Source: Acholeplasmatales bacterium | GTDB lineage: Bacteria > Bacillota_I > Bacilli_A > Acholeplasmatales > Anaeroplasmataceae | Direction of reading: 5' to 3' | DNA: 25,457 nucleotides | Assembly (NCBI GenBank): GCA_900767915.1 | Contig: CAAGAX010000018.1 | Span: 1 to 25,457 of the forward strand | Part shown: in pieces, positions 1 through 6,443 of the stretch | Position numbering within the stretch: position 1 is the first letter of the stretch | Layout of the letters: every line of letters begins with the position of its first letter | Translations under genes and position numbers: made by a program | The notes under the pieces: generated by a model | Told to the model about the DNA's origin: nothing | The model's database searches: none | What the model saw: the letters and a program-made list of their open reading frames with translations, nothing else

Positions 1-159
1 AATTATTGTATTTAAATATATAATTTCCTTAGCTTCTACTACTCCATCAAATAAATTAAATTCCTTATTAATTATATTTATGAATCTAGCTAATATCTTA
101 GAATTAGAAAAATATAATTTGAACATAGCATCATTACTTAAATTATAAATCTGTTTCAT
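1..159 (-). CDS. Partial gene: N-terminus of a PD-(D/E)XK (Rpn-type) nuclease/transposase-like protein
   Basis: The first 53 codons of a gene are present; the rest lies beyond the left edge. The start is supported by a strong GGAGGTG Shine-Dalgarno at about 167-173, eight bases before the ATG at 159-157. The peptide begins MKQIYNLSNDAMFKLYF and goes on SNSKILARFINII. A short start, then ND-x-x-FK-x-x-F, then a hydrophobic helix, is how the PD-(D/E)XK transposase family (Rpn-like recombination-promoting nucleases) typically begins, and these are often multicopy in Firmicute genomes. The catalytic residues would lie outside the window, so the family call rests only on the N-terminal pattern. 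An unrelated small protein is not excluded. No terminator or partner gene is visible. Confidence 0.5.
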   Translation of the reverse strand, partial: MKQIYNLSNDAMFKLYFSNSKILARFINIINKEFNLFDGVVEAKEIIYLNTII

Positions 160-723
160 TGTTTTCACCTCCATGAGGGATTAAAAAGTGGATTTTTTTA
201 TCTCCTCATATAATAATAGTTAAAATATTTTATTTTTTTTCATTTTTTTGAATATTTTTTATTTTTTTGTCATATTATAGTAATTTAAGGGGAATAAATA
301 CTTTTAATTTAGAAGCAATTTAATTAAAGCAAAAGTATAAATTATACTTTATTTAATATTGATACTAAATATTCACATTAAAATAGAATAATAATGAGGT
401 AAATTCATATAAGGATAGGGTGAATCCTAGTTGAGATTAAAAGATTTGTAGAAGAATATATAGTTAAAATAATTCTTTCCACCTCTCATTCTACCATACA
501 TACGGGTCTCGTATACTGTGCTACATTTATATTTATCACAAGGTGAATATCCTTGGAGAATTATAAAAAACGAATAAAAAACTAAAAATTCGTAAAACTG
601 TCTGCCTAAGGGTAGGTTTTTAATTGTGTTGTTTATATTTGGATAGAACAATTTTTGCCCTATCTTCTCTATGACCGGAATATTTTGAGAAGATACACAA
701 CAAAAGATAAGGAAATGATAGTA
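160..723. other. Non-coding stretch between the left-edge gene and the AbiEi-like gene
   Basis: No convincing gene is present. From 180 to about 470 it is almost pure A/T with long T tracts and should hold the promoter of the left-edge gene, but no hexamer pair stands out. From about 480 the composition changes and G/C-containing words appear, such as ACGGGTCTCGTATAC at 500-514, matching the AbiEi gene that follows. Two small dyads are visible: ACGAAT/ATTCGT at 570-575/588-593, and CCTA/TAGG at 605-608/613-616 followed by TTTTT. An antisense frame at 427-747 has no family resemblance and no ribosome site. The stretch is best read as the left part of an acquired segment. Confidence 0.5.
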
Positions 724-1461
724 ATGAAAGATTTTTATTTGAGTCAAGCCTTATTTCGCACGCAAGAAATCTTAGACAACTTTACAAACGAAAGAAGTAT
801 GCTGGTCAAGTTAAAGGCGTTAATGGAAAATGGGCGTATTAAAAAAATAAAAAACGGATTATATTCGACGGTCAATTCATTGACGGGAGATATTTTTGCG
901 AGACGTTTTGAAATAGCTTCGGCTCTTTTTGAAAATGCGTGCGTTGCATATCACTCTGCGTTAGAATTTCACGGGCTTGAAAATCAAATGTTTTCAGAAG
1001 TACAAGTTTTTACCGAGAAACGCTATAATCCTTTTATGTATAATGGTCTTGAATACAAATTCTTCTCATATACCGCAAAAGGCGGCATAATATGCTTAGA
1101 GCAAAATGCAAAAATCGTTGTTGCAGATTTAGAAAGAATCGTAGTGGACTGCATTGATCGTATCAACATTGCAGGTGGACTTGAAGAACTTGTTACAGCG
1201 TTAAATGGCATAACGCATCTTGACGAACAAGCATTATTATCCTATTTAAAAGATTATAACAAGAAATTTTTTTATAAAAAAGCAGGATTCTTACTTTCAT
1301 TGCTCAAAAAAGACCTTTTATCGCAAAACTTCTTTGATATATGTAAACAAAACTGTTCTTTAAAATTAGAAGATATAAGCGAGAACAAAAAGATGCCGAA
1401 AAAAACGGATAAGTATTGGGGACTTATATATCCCGAAAAAATTATAAACACGGAGAACTGA
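724..1461 (+). CDS. AbiEi-family antitoxin / transcriptional regulator (type IV toxin-antitoxin), orphan
   Basis: A protein of 245 aa from the ATG at 724, chosen because GGAA lies about ten bases upstream. The frame is open back to 655, but the ATG at 715 has its purine stretch too close. Residues 1-55 (SQALFRTQEILDNF ... GRIKKIKNGLYS) have the winged-helix pattern of AbiEi antitoxins, with the typical basic R-x-K-K-I-K-x-G-x-Y turn. The following AYHSALEFHGL ... F and FFSYTAKGG ... VADLERIVVDCI stretches match the AbiEi C-terminal region (known of the family). AbiEi represses its own operon and counters the nucleotidyltransferase toxin AbiEii, normally encoded immediately downstream and often overlapping. 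Here no toxin follows. This is the only plus-strand gene in the window, and its codons (GCG, CGT, ACG) are much richer in G/C than its neighbours, which suggests horizontal acquisition. Confidence 0.8.
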   Translation: MKDFYLSQALFRTQEILDNFTNERSMLVKLKALMENGRIKKIKNGLYSTVNSLTGDIFARRFEIASALFENACVAYHSALEFHGLENQMFSEVQVFTEKRYNPFMYNGLEYKFFSYTAKGGIICLEQNAKIVVADLERIVVDCIDRINIAGGLEELVTALNGITHLDEQALLSYLKDYNKKFFYKKAGFLLSLLKKDLLSQNFFDICKQNCSLKLEDISENKKMPKKTDKYWGLIYPEKIINTEN

Positions 1462-1462
1462 T

Positions 1463-1594
1463 ATTATAAACCTATCGCAAAAAAGTGAGCGTATAATGCC
1501 CGACGCTATAAATAAAAAAATAATGCTTGTATTTAATATAAACTACCTCATAGCTTATAAACAATTAATTTTCAAAATTATTAATAAATTTTAG
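1463..1594 (+). pseudogene. Possible remnant of the AbiEii toxin start
   Basis: Directly after the antitoxin stop, in a different frame, 43 codons stay open from ATT at 1463. GGAGA at 1452-1456 would be a suitable ribosome site. The first residues (I-I-N-L-S-Q-K-S-E-R, then M-P-D-A-I-N-K-K) recall the N-terminus of AbiEii-type nucleotidyltransferases, which commonly begin with a short I-x-x-L-(S/T)-x-x-E-R helix and shortly after have A-I-x-E-K. After about 1505 the composition falls back to plain A/T. This may be the stump of a deleted toxin gene. The resemblance is from memory and the stretch is short, so it is a weak call. Confidence 0.25.
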
Positions 1595-1600
1595 AAAGCT

Positions 1601-1635
1601 AAAAAAAGATACCTAAGTAATAATACCTAAGTATC
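1601..1635 (-). terminator. Intrinsic terminator downstream of ddh
   Basis: Read on the minus strand, GATACTTAGGTATT pairs with ATTACTTAGGTATC (1608-1635) in a nearly continuous stem with a few G-U pairs, followed at once by seven T (1607-1601). It lies 29 bases past the ddh stop and would also shield the operon from the convergent AbiEi gene. Confidence 0.75.
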
Positions 1636-1663
1636 CTATTTATTTATAAATATATTTTATTTA

Positions 1664-2647
1664 TTATAAGGTATGACTTAACAATTCCTCACTTGATAGC
1701 GTAGATAAATATTTAGGAGCAATATCAAATACAGTATAGCATCCCTTATTTCCTTCCTTATTAAGTCTATATATAGCTCTAGCATAGCTAACTAAAACAC
1801 TACCTGTAAATTCAGGGTTAGAATCAAGCTTTAATGAATATTCAATAACATGATTATTTTCTAAATTAAAGCCAGTTTTACCACTTCTAATAACAAATCC
1901 ACCATGAGGAAGCTTACTATGATTTTTATTTAATTCCTCTTGTGAAACAAAATGAACAATAGTATCATAATCACTAAAATAATTAGGCATATTTTTAATT
2001 TCCTCTTCAATAGCCTTTTTATCATAACCATCCTCTACTACGACATAGCATTCTCTTAAATGCTTATCTCTAATAGATAATTCAGGATTTTCACCATTTC
2101 TAACCTTATTAATAGCTTCTTCCTTTGGAATAGTATATTGTCTAGCATCTACTACACCCTTAATTCTTCTAATTGCATCACTATGTCCTTGGCTTACACC
2201 ACGTCCCCAGAATGTATAATCATTTCCACAAGGTAATATTGCTTCCATTATACATCTATTAAGTGAGAACATACCAGGATCCCATCCAGTAGAGATTAAT
2301 CCAATATATCCTCCTTCCTTACTACTTTTATCTACATTCTTAAAATGAGCTGGTATATTGGCATGGGTATCAAATGAATCAACTACATTAAAGTATTTAG
2401 CTAAATATGGGGTTTGAATAGGTAAATCTGTTCTAGATCCTCCACATAATATCATTACATCAATTTTTCCTTGATATTTTAAAATATCATCAATATGAGA
2501 TACATAATCACCATCTATATCAAGCTTAACATTTTTAGGATCTCTTCTTGTAAAAACTCTAACAAGCTCCATATCAGGACTATTTTTAATCGCAGCTAAT
2601 ACTCCACGACCTAAATTACCATATCCACAAATTCCAATTTTAATCAT
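1664..2647 (-). CDS. ddh: meso-diaminopimelate D-dehydrogenase
   Basis: A protein of 327 aa, the usual length for this family. It catalyses the NADPH-dependent single-step reductive amination of tetrahydrodipicolinate to meso-diaminopimelate, feeding peptidoglycan and lysine synthesis in the cytoplasm. The N-terminal Rossmann motif is GICGYGNLGRG (residues 5-15). Family landmarks follow: CGGSRTDLP (68-76), VDSFDTHANIPAH (88-100), STGWDPGMFSLNR (119-131), FWGRGVSQGHSDA (146-158) and HGGFVIRSGKTG (248-259), which line the substrate and cofactor sites. The ATG is preceded by GAGG. It is the second gene of an operon, 33 bp after the UDP-sugar pyrophosphorylase, and ends in a clear terminator. The call is firm. 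Having Ddh means this organism can bypass the succinylase/acetylase DAP branches. Confidence 0.95.
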   Translation of the reverse strand: MIKIGICGYGNLGRGVLAAIKNSPDMELVRVFTRRDPKNVKLDIDGDYVSHIDDILKYQGKIDVMILCGGSRTDLPIQTPYLAKYFNVVDSFDTHANIPAHFKNVDKSSKEGGYIGLISTGWDPGMFSLNRCIMEAILPCGNDYTFWGRGVSQGHSDAIRRIKGVVDARQYTIPKEEAINKVRNGENPELSIRDKHLRECYVVVEDGYDKKAIEEEIKNMPNYFSDYDTIVHFVSQEELNKNHSKLPHGGFVIRSGKTGFNLENNHVIEYSLKLDSNPEFTGSVLVSYARAIYRLNKEGNKGCYTVFDIAPKYLSTLSSEELLSHTL

Positions 2648-2680
2648 TTATTTATTCCTCTTTTACTAAAAAATAGTATA

Positions 2681-3898
2681 TTATAATTCTATTCCATTAA
2701 TCTTTAATAATTCTCTTGCTGAATCAACAGAATCAACTCCATGTAAATTCTTAACAGGGGCGAATTCCTTTTTTCTATCAACCTCAAATGATAAACAAGA
2801 ATTCATTAATCTAATCATATCTAAAACAAATGTTTCATATTTATATGCATTAGGCTCACTAGGAGTAATAAATTCCCCTAAATCATTCATATATGGATAT
2901 TTCTTATGAGCTCTATATACAGGGAATGATTCACCTAAAGTATTAACTAATGCTTCAAATTTAAATAAATAATTTAATATAACTCCAAAATTATATAAAT
3001 ATTGACCATTACTATCCTTAGCATATCTTAATTCATCTGTTAATTCTATATATTCAGTAATAGATGGATGTCCATTGGCTTTGCAAATAACACCAACCTT
3101 TTCATTAACATCAACCTTTCTTACTACCTTAGCACCACAATCTGCATTTCTTTTAGCTGTAGCACCTAAGAATACAGGATCAGCCATTTTTTGTATTACA
3201 TTATCAACTGCATATACATTAAAATATTCAATTCCCTTTTCCTTACAAAAATCTACCAATCCACAATTCTTCATTGATAAAAACCATCCACCATTACCAT
3301 TAGGTGCAGATGCGATTGTATATTTATTAGTTAATAAAATCTTACCATCCATATCTGTTACAGGAAATTCATCTTGAATAAAAAATTTAATATAATTTTT
3401 ATCATAATCAAAATAATTTTTTTCTTCAAAATATTTTCTTGTTATAGAATCATTTAAAGGAGAAGTCATTATAAATAGGTATATATAGCTACCACATTTT
3501 TTCACTTCATTCTTTAATGTATTCATTTGACATTCAAATATTGATAATTCCCTATTAATACCAATATTATACATTCCCTTAGGATTTTCACTACCTAATC
3601 TAGAGCCCATTCCGCCAGCTAGTAATATACAAGCAAGCTTTCCTTTTTTAAGTAAATCTAATCCTAATTTTTCATCTTCATTATATTCTTCTTTTATTTC
3701 ATCTAATGTTAAGGTTTTTAAAGGTTCTATTTTCTCTGAAGCCTTTTTAGATCCATTCATATCTAATACAGAAAAATCCGTATTATCTATTCCCATTAAT
3801 AATTTATTTTTTTCTTCTTCATTTAATTCATTATACCATTTTAATAAATGTAATTGATTAATTCCTTTTAATTTTTCATATGCTTCATTATAATTCAT
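2681..3898 (-). CDS. UDPGP-type (UAP1-like) UDP-N-acetylhexosamine/UDP-sugar pyrophosphorylase
   Basis: A protein of 405 aa. The nucleotide-binding loop LAGGMGSRLGSENPKGMYNI (residues 93-112) is the signature of the UDPGP type 1 family, which includes eukaryotic UAP1 (UDP-GlcNAc pyrophosphorylase), rather than bacterial GalU. Further family landmarks are MTSPLND, FFIQDEFP, PNGNGGWF and YFNVYAVDNV (the uridine/sugar-binding core), and later VRKVDVNEKVGVICK and an EYIELTDE segment. The expected reaction is UTP plus sugar-1-phosphate giving a UDP-sugar and pyrophosphate. GlcNAc-1-phosphate is the most likely substrate given the loop, but UDP-glucose or UDP-galactose cannot be excluded. The start has AAGGAG seven bases upstream and an extended -10 promoter just before it. 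It is first in an operon with ddh, so both genes serve wall precursors. It may supply the uridylyl step missing from the free-standing acetyltransferase at 20264-20923. Confidence 0.85.
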   Translation of the reverse strand: MNYNEAYEKLKGINQLHLLKWYNELNEEEKNKLLMGIDNTDFSVLDMNGSKKASEKIEPLKTLTLDEIKEEYNEDEKLGLDLLKKGKLACILLAGGMGSRLGSENPKGMYNIGINRELSIFECQMNTLKNEVKKCGSYIYLFIMTSPLNDSITRKYFEEKNYFDYDKNYIKFFIQDEFPVTDMDGKILLTNKYTIASAPNGNGGWFLSMKNCGLVDFCKEKGIEYFNVYAVDNVIQKMADPVFLGATAKRNADCGAKVVRKVDVNEKVGVICKANGHPSITEYIELTDELRYAKDSNGQYLYNFGVILNYLFKFEALVNTLGESFPVYRAHKKYPYMNDLGEFITPSEPNAYKYETFVLDMIRLMNSCLSFEVDRKKEFAPVKNLHGVDSVDSARELLKINGIEL

Positions 3899-3922
3899 AA
3901 TATTTTACTCCTTCTCTTACCA

Positions 3923-3931
3923 ATTATAGCA
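3923..3931 (-). promoter_or_regulatory. Extended -10 promoter of the pyrophosphorylase-ddh operon
   Basis: On the minus strand the site reads TGCTATAAT, a perfect extended -10 (TGn plus TATAAT), about 25 bp before the ATG at 3898. The -35 position 17 bp upstream is weak (TTTTAA), as is usual for extended -10 promoters. The predicted leader is only about 18 nt and carries the AAGGAG site. Confidence 0.65.
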
Positions 3932-4099
3932 TAATTAATCAAAGATTAAAATACAAATAAATTCAATTAAGCATTAATTATATTTAGACAATACTTTAGA
4001 TAGACTATTATATTACTTAATAAAAATATAGTATTTCATTGTATAAATTAAATATTAGTAAATATACATTCTAATATTTTATAATATTTTTTATCAGAA

Positions 4100-4288
4100 T
4101 TATATTATATGCATTTCTTCCTCAGATTTATCCTTAACTTGTCCCCAAGATAGATTTAGAGACTGTGCAATTCCTAGCACAGTAGATATAGAATTTCTTG
4201 AGGTTGATAGAGCAATAGCAATATCTCTTCTGGATAAAACAGAAGCATTTAATTCTAAAATCTTTTTAACACTCATTTTTTTAGGCAT
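4100..4288 (-). pseudogene. istA: Truncated IS21-family transposase (IstA), N-terminal HTH only
   Basis: Only 62 codons remain of a protein normally near 500 aa. AGGAGG nine bases upstream supports the ATG at 4288 over the longer open frame to 4342. The peptide has the IstA N-terminal helix-turn-helix: KKILELNASVLSRRDIA, then STSRNSISTVLGIAQSLNLSW, then VKDKSEEEM, where intact IstA goes on with the second DNA-binding region and the DDE domain. Here a stop follows within a few codons and nothing downstream resembles the rest of IstA or the IstB ATPase. The adjacent end repeats at 4346-4432 confirm the identity. It is a decayed insertion-sequence relic and should be inactive; it might still be expressed as a small DNA-binding peptide. 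Confidence 0.8.
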
Positions 4289-4345
4289 AATAAAAAGCCT
4301 CCTTTCTGTACACGAGGATAACTCCTCATTTCCATTGTACAACAG

Positions 4346-4432
4346 GTGGCTCTATTAGAAAATATTAGTGGCTCTCTTAGCGTGAATTGATGTATAAAGT
4401 TAATGGCTCTCTTCATGCGAACTAGTGGCTCT
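4346..4432. repeat. IS21-type end with four spaced GTGGCTCT repeats
   Basis: GTGGCTCT occurs at 4346-4353, 4368-4375 and 4425-4432, with the one-base variant ATGGCTCT at 4403-4410. The start-to-start spacings are 22, 35 and 22 bp, so the repeats form two equally spaced pairs. Multiple short direct repeats just outside istA are the usual transposase-binding sites at IS21-family ends. TGTAC at 4336-4340 is close to the start of the array. The opposite end of the element was not found. Confidence 0.7.
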
Positions 4433-4491
4433 TAAACTATAAAATAATCAGAGTAATGTTTGGAAGATGTAAATTTGAGACTTTAAAAACT

Positions 4492-4539
4492 AAAATACTA
4501 TTACATGAATTTGAATTTGAAATTGTGTAATAGCATTTT
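4492..4539. repeat. Imperfect hairpin between the IS21 relic and the FrhB-like gene
   Basis: AAAATACTATTACA (4492-4505) pairs with TGTAATAGCATTTT (4526-4539) with a single mismatch, around a 20-nt loop containing the direct repeat GAATTT. On the plus strand it runs into a T tract, so it could terminate plus-strand transcription out of the IS relic. No gene occupies 4433-4643. Confidence 0.5.
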
Positions 4540-4549
4540 TTAGAGAAAT

Positions 4550-4609
4550 ATTTGTCAACTAACCATAGAAAAAACCATTTTGGTTTCTTTCCATGGTTAG
4601 TTGACAAAT
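4550..4609. repeat. Long near-perfect hairpin (terminator or palindromic mobile unit)
   Basis: ATTTGTCAACTAACCAT (4550-4566) and its exact 17-nt complement (4593-4609) enclose a further stem in which GAAA and AAACC pair with GGTTT and TTTC, with one bulge and one mismatch. That leaves a loop of only about 5 nt. The whole 60-nt block folds on itself. It lies 35 bp past the stop of the gene at 4644-5759, so it could end that transcript, but no clean T tract follows on the minus strand and the stem is longer than other terminators in this window. Confidence 0.6.
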
Positions 4610-4643
4610 GCACTTTCAAACCAATTAATGTAACTAAATGTAT

Positions 4644-5759
4644 TCATTTCAAATGTAATTTAACTAAATAATATTTTATTTTTTGTTTAAGAATTATTTT
4701 CGGATATGCTTTTTTAATTATTTTAAACGTAGTCATATTCTCAAAATGCTTAAAATAAAAATTAGTATACGGCTGTTTAGAAGATGGATGAGATAATTGA
4801 TTATTATATTTAATTGCGTCTTCATATGCTCTTTCAGTAAAAATAAAAGTATCACTTAATAGTGAAAGTAAATACTCCCCTTTCTTACTATTTAATAATA
4901 TTAATGATAAACTTTTCAATCCATCATTGCATCTATTTGAGCTTCCCCATGAATCACCAATTGTAATGTCTGATATACGTTCTGAAGTTGCATATCGACA
5001 AGAATAACAATTTTCAGTATAAAATAAACCATTTAAGAAACCAATTGTATATGGATCGCATATTGTTCTTGTCAAAATAGGTTGATTATCCTTAAACAAT
5101 TGATATTGATGTTTCTTTCTAAATGATATATTCATTGTATTATCAATTTGTTTTTCTTTTAAATATTTTAATAAAACTTTCTCACTTGGGGTGCCATGGC
5201 ATATCAAATCAACTGTATATAATTTGGAATATTCTTTTTGTAAAAATAATTTTAAACCAGCAACTTGACATGGAACGCCAAAGAATAATACCATTTCATT
5301 ATTAATCAATTTTTCTTTAATTTTTATATAAATATTTTTTGTTGAAACTTTAACATATTTTGAACCAGCAAATAATTTTATTTTTTCGGGATTATTTGTT
5401 AAATCAAAATAAAATGTTTCCTTGTCGCTTTTTATTCCTACAACAAAGCCACCATTTTTTGCAAATTCATAACCTAATGTTGTTGCAAAACCACCAGATG
5501 AAGCTAATTCATTTATATCATTAATTCGTGTTAAACCTTCATAACATTTTTCAACTTTATTAAACTTAATTAATTTAGAAGTAATATTATTTACTTGACA
5601 TACTTTTTCACAAATTTTGCAGTTAATGCATATATCTTTATTAATAATTGCATTTAAAGATTTTATATTATCAACTATTGATATACATTTTTTAGGGCAG
5701 ATATTTACACATGCATTACAGCCACAACATTTATCTATTTCACATACTACAGTATTCAT
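4644..5759 (-). CDS. FrhB/FdhB-like iron-sulfur protein (coenzyme F420 hydrogenase beta-subunit family), polysaccharide-associated
   Basis: A protein of 371 aa. The N-terminus holds a double 4Fe-4S ferredoxin module: C11-x2-C14-x2-C17-x3-C21-P, then C44-x2-C47-x2-C50-x3-C54. The FrhB_FdhB N- and C-terminal domains follow, recognisable from ASSGGFATTLGYEF, FFGVPCQVAGLKLFL, DLICHGTPSE and ENCYSCRYATSERISDITIGDSWG. True members move electrons to flavin or F420. A large subgroup sits in bacterial capsule/EPS loci next to polysaccharide pyruvyl transferases, as here (13633-14715), with unknown chemistry. A redox change of a sugar or its substituent is a reasonable inference. The start has AAGGAG upstream. 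It follows the operon after a 680-bp gap, so it may have its own promoter. Confidence 0.88.
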   Translation of the reverse strand: MNTVVCEIDKCCGCNACVNICPKKCISIVDNIKSLNAIINKDICINCKICEKVCQVNNITSKLIKFNKVEKCYEGLTRINDINELASSGGFATTLGYEFAKNGGFVVGIKSDKETFYFDLTNNPEKIKLFAGSKYVKVSTKNIYIKIKEKLINNEMVLFFGVPCQVAGLKLFLQKEYSKLYTVDLICHGTPSEKVLLKYLKEKQIDNTMNISFRKKHQYQLFKDNQPILTRTICDPYTIGFLNGLFYTENCYSCRYATSERISDITIGDSWGSSNRCNDGLKSLSLILLNSKKGEYLLSLLSDTFIFTERAYEDAIKYNNQLSHPSSKQPYTNFYFKHFENMTTFKIIKKAYPKIILKQKIKYYLVKLHLK

Positions 5760-6158
5760 AATTGAACTCCTTACATTGTTAACATTATTAATGGAAAATT
5801 AGTTAAAAAAATTATTTTTCAACTTCCAACATTTTTAAAAAAATAAATAATGTTAGATAAAATATTAATTTATAATTTATAATATTTCTAATTTATTTAT
5901 ATAATTAATTTAGTATATTTTCAAATTTATGCATATTATTTTTTCTAACATTATGTAATTTGCTTGAAATACTTTCATATAATTAATTGTTGTCTTAATT
6001 TTTTTGTTTCTATCTCTTCATATATTCTATCTTCTAAGTCAAACATCACATAAATATTAACGTGATGATAACCTAAATTCTTTACAATTAAAATTTTATT
6101 AACTTTTACGCATATATAATAATACGTAAATATTAACGTTTTCAAATAGTTCTTGTCA

Positions 6159-6431
6159 ATTTTTTAGGGTTTTCGCAAAGTCAAACATTATTTTTTTTAC
6201 GTATCTTAACATTTTTGATTGTGTCAAAATAAATTTGGTTCTTTCCAATTTTAGATAAAATTTGACTTGTAATATGATGTAATTAATAAGATTATCATAT
6301 TTTTGGAATAAAAAAATGATTTTATAAGTTATACCATATATTATCAATATATACAATATAAATGTAAAAAATAAGCATTGAAACCAGCATCACTGCTCGT
6401 TTTTTTAGACTTTGTGAAAGCCCTATAAAAT
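6159..6431. mobile_element. MITE-like or solo-IS remnant bounded by 24-bp imperfect inverted repeats
   Basis: The left end 6159-6182 contains AGGGTTTTCGCAAAGTC and the right end 6408-6431 contains GACTTTGTGAAAGCCCT. The 17-nt cores match as inverted repeats at 15 of 17 positions, and the two differences are G-T compatible. Pairing extends outward through an A/T tract to 24 bp with one more mismatch. The 225-bp interior has no gene. This is the form of a small non-autonomous transposable unit. A clear target-site duplication could not be identified, so mobility is inference. Confidence 0.45.
6363..6396 (-). terminator. Weak candidate terminator of the polysaccharide operon
   Basis: On the minus strand, AGCAGTG pairs with CAATGCT (one mismatch) around a 10-nt loop, followed by TATTTTTT. 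It lies about 50 bp past the stop of the last operon gene (GT4) and inside the MITE-like unit. A second small perfect hairpin, CCTAT-TTT-ATAGG, at 6422-6434 lies closer to the stop but has no T tract. Confidence 0.35.
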
Positions 6432-6443
6432 AGGACACAACAT

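Larger units (their letters stand above)
5760..6443. other. Gene-free gap with repeats inside the polysaccharide region
   Basis: No gene was found. The stretch contains an 11-bp inverted repeat (ATAATGTTAGA 5847-5857 / TCTAACATTAT 5944-5954), an exact 13-bp direct repeat TAAATATTAACGT at 6051-6063 and 6127-6139, and the MITE-like unit at 6159-6431. The open frame at 6156-6356 lies inside that unit, has no ribosome site and no protein-like composition. The promoter of the FrhB-like gene should be in 5770-5950, but no clear hexamer pair can be assigned. Confidence 0.5.

Noticed and set aside
427..747. Antisense open frame of 106 codons overlapping the AbiEi start
   Set aside because: It has no ribosome site, no recognisable family and overlaps the better-supported AbiEi gene. 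A short piece of it (YETRMYGRMRGG) loosely recalls frames read through group II intron 3' ends, but no domain V hairpin or reverse transcriptase is present, so no intron is called.
3075..3377. Plus-strand 100-codon frame inside the pyrophosphorylase gene
   Set aside because: A shadow of the real minus-strand gene, whose motifs are unambiguous. The other plus-strand frames inside genes (for example at 5123, 8290, 16213 and 16747) were rejected for the same reason.
4437..4619. Antisense 60-codon frame
   Set aside because: It is made by the hairpin sequence itself, lacks a ribosome site and has no protein-like pattern.
6156..6356. 66-codon minus-strand frame in the intergenic gap
   Set aside because: It lies inside the inverted-repeat unit, has no Shine-Dalgarno and its composition reflects A/T-rich DNA.
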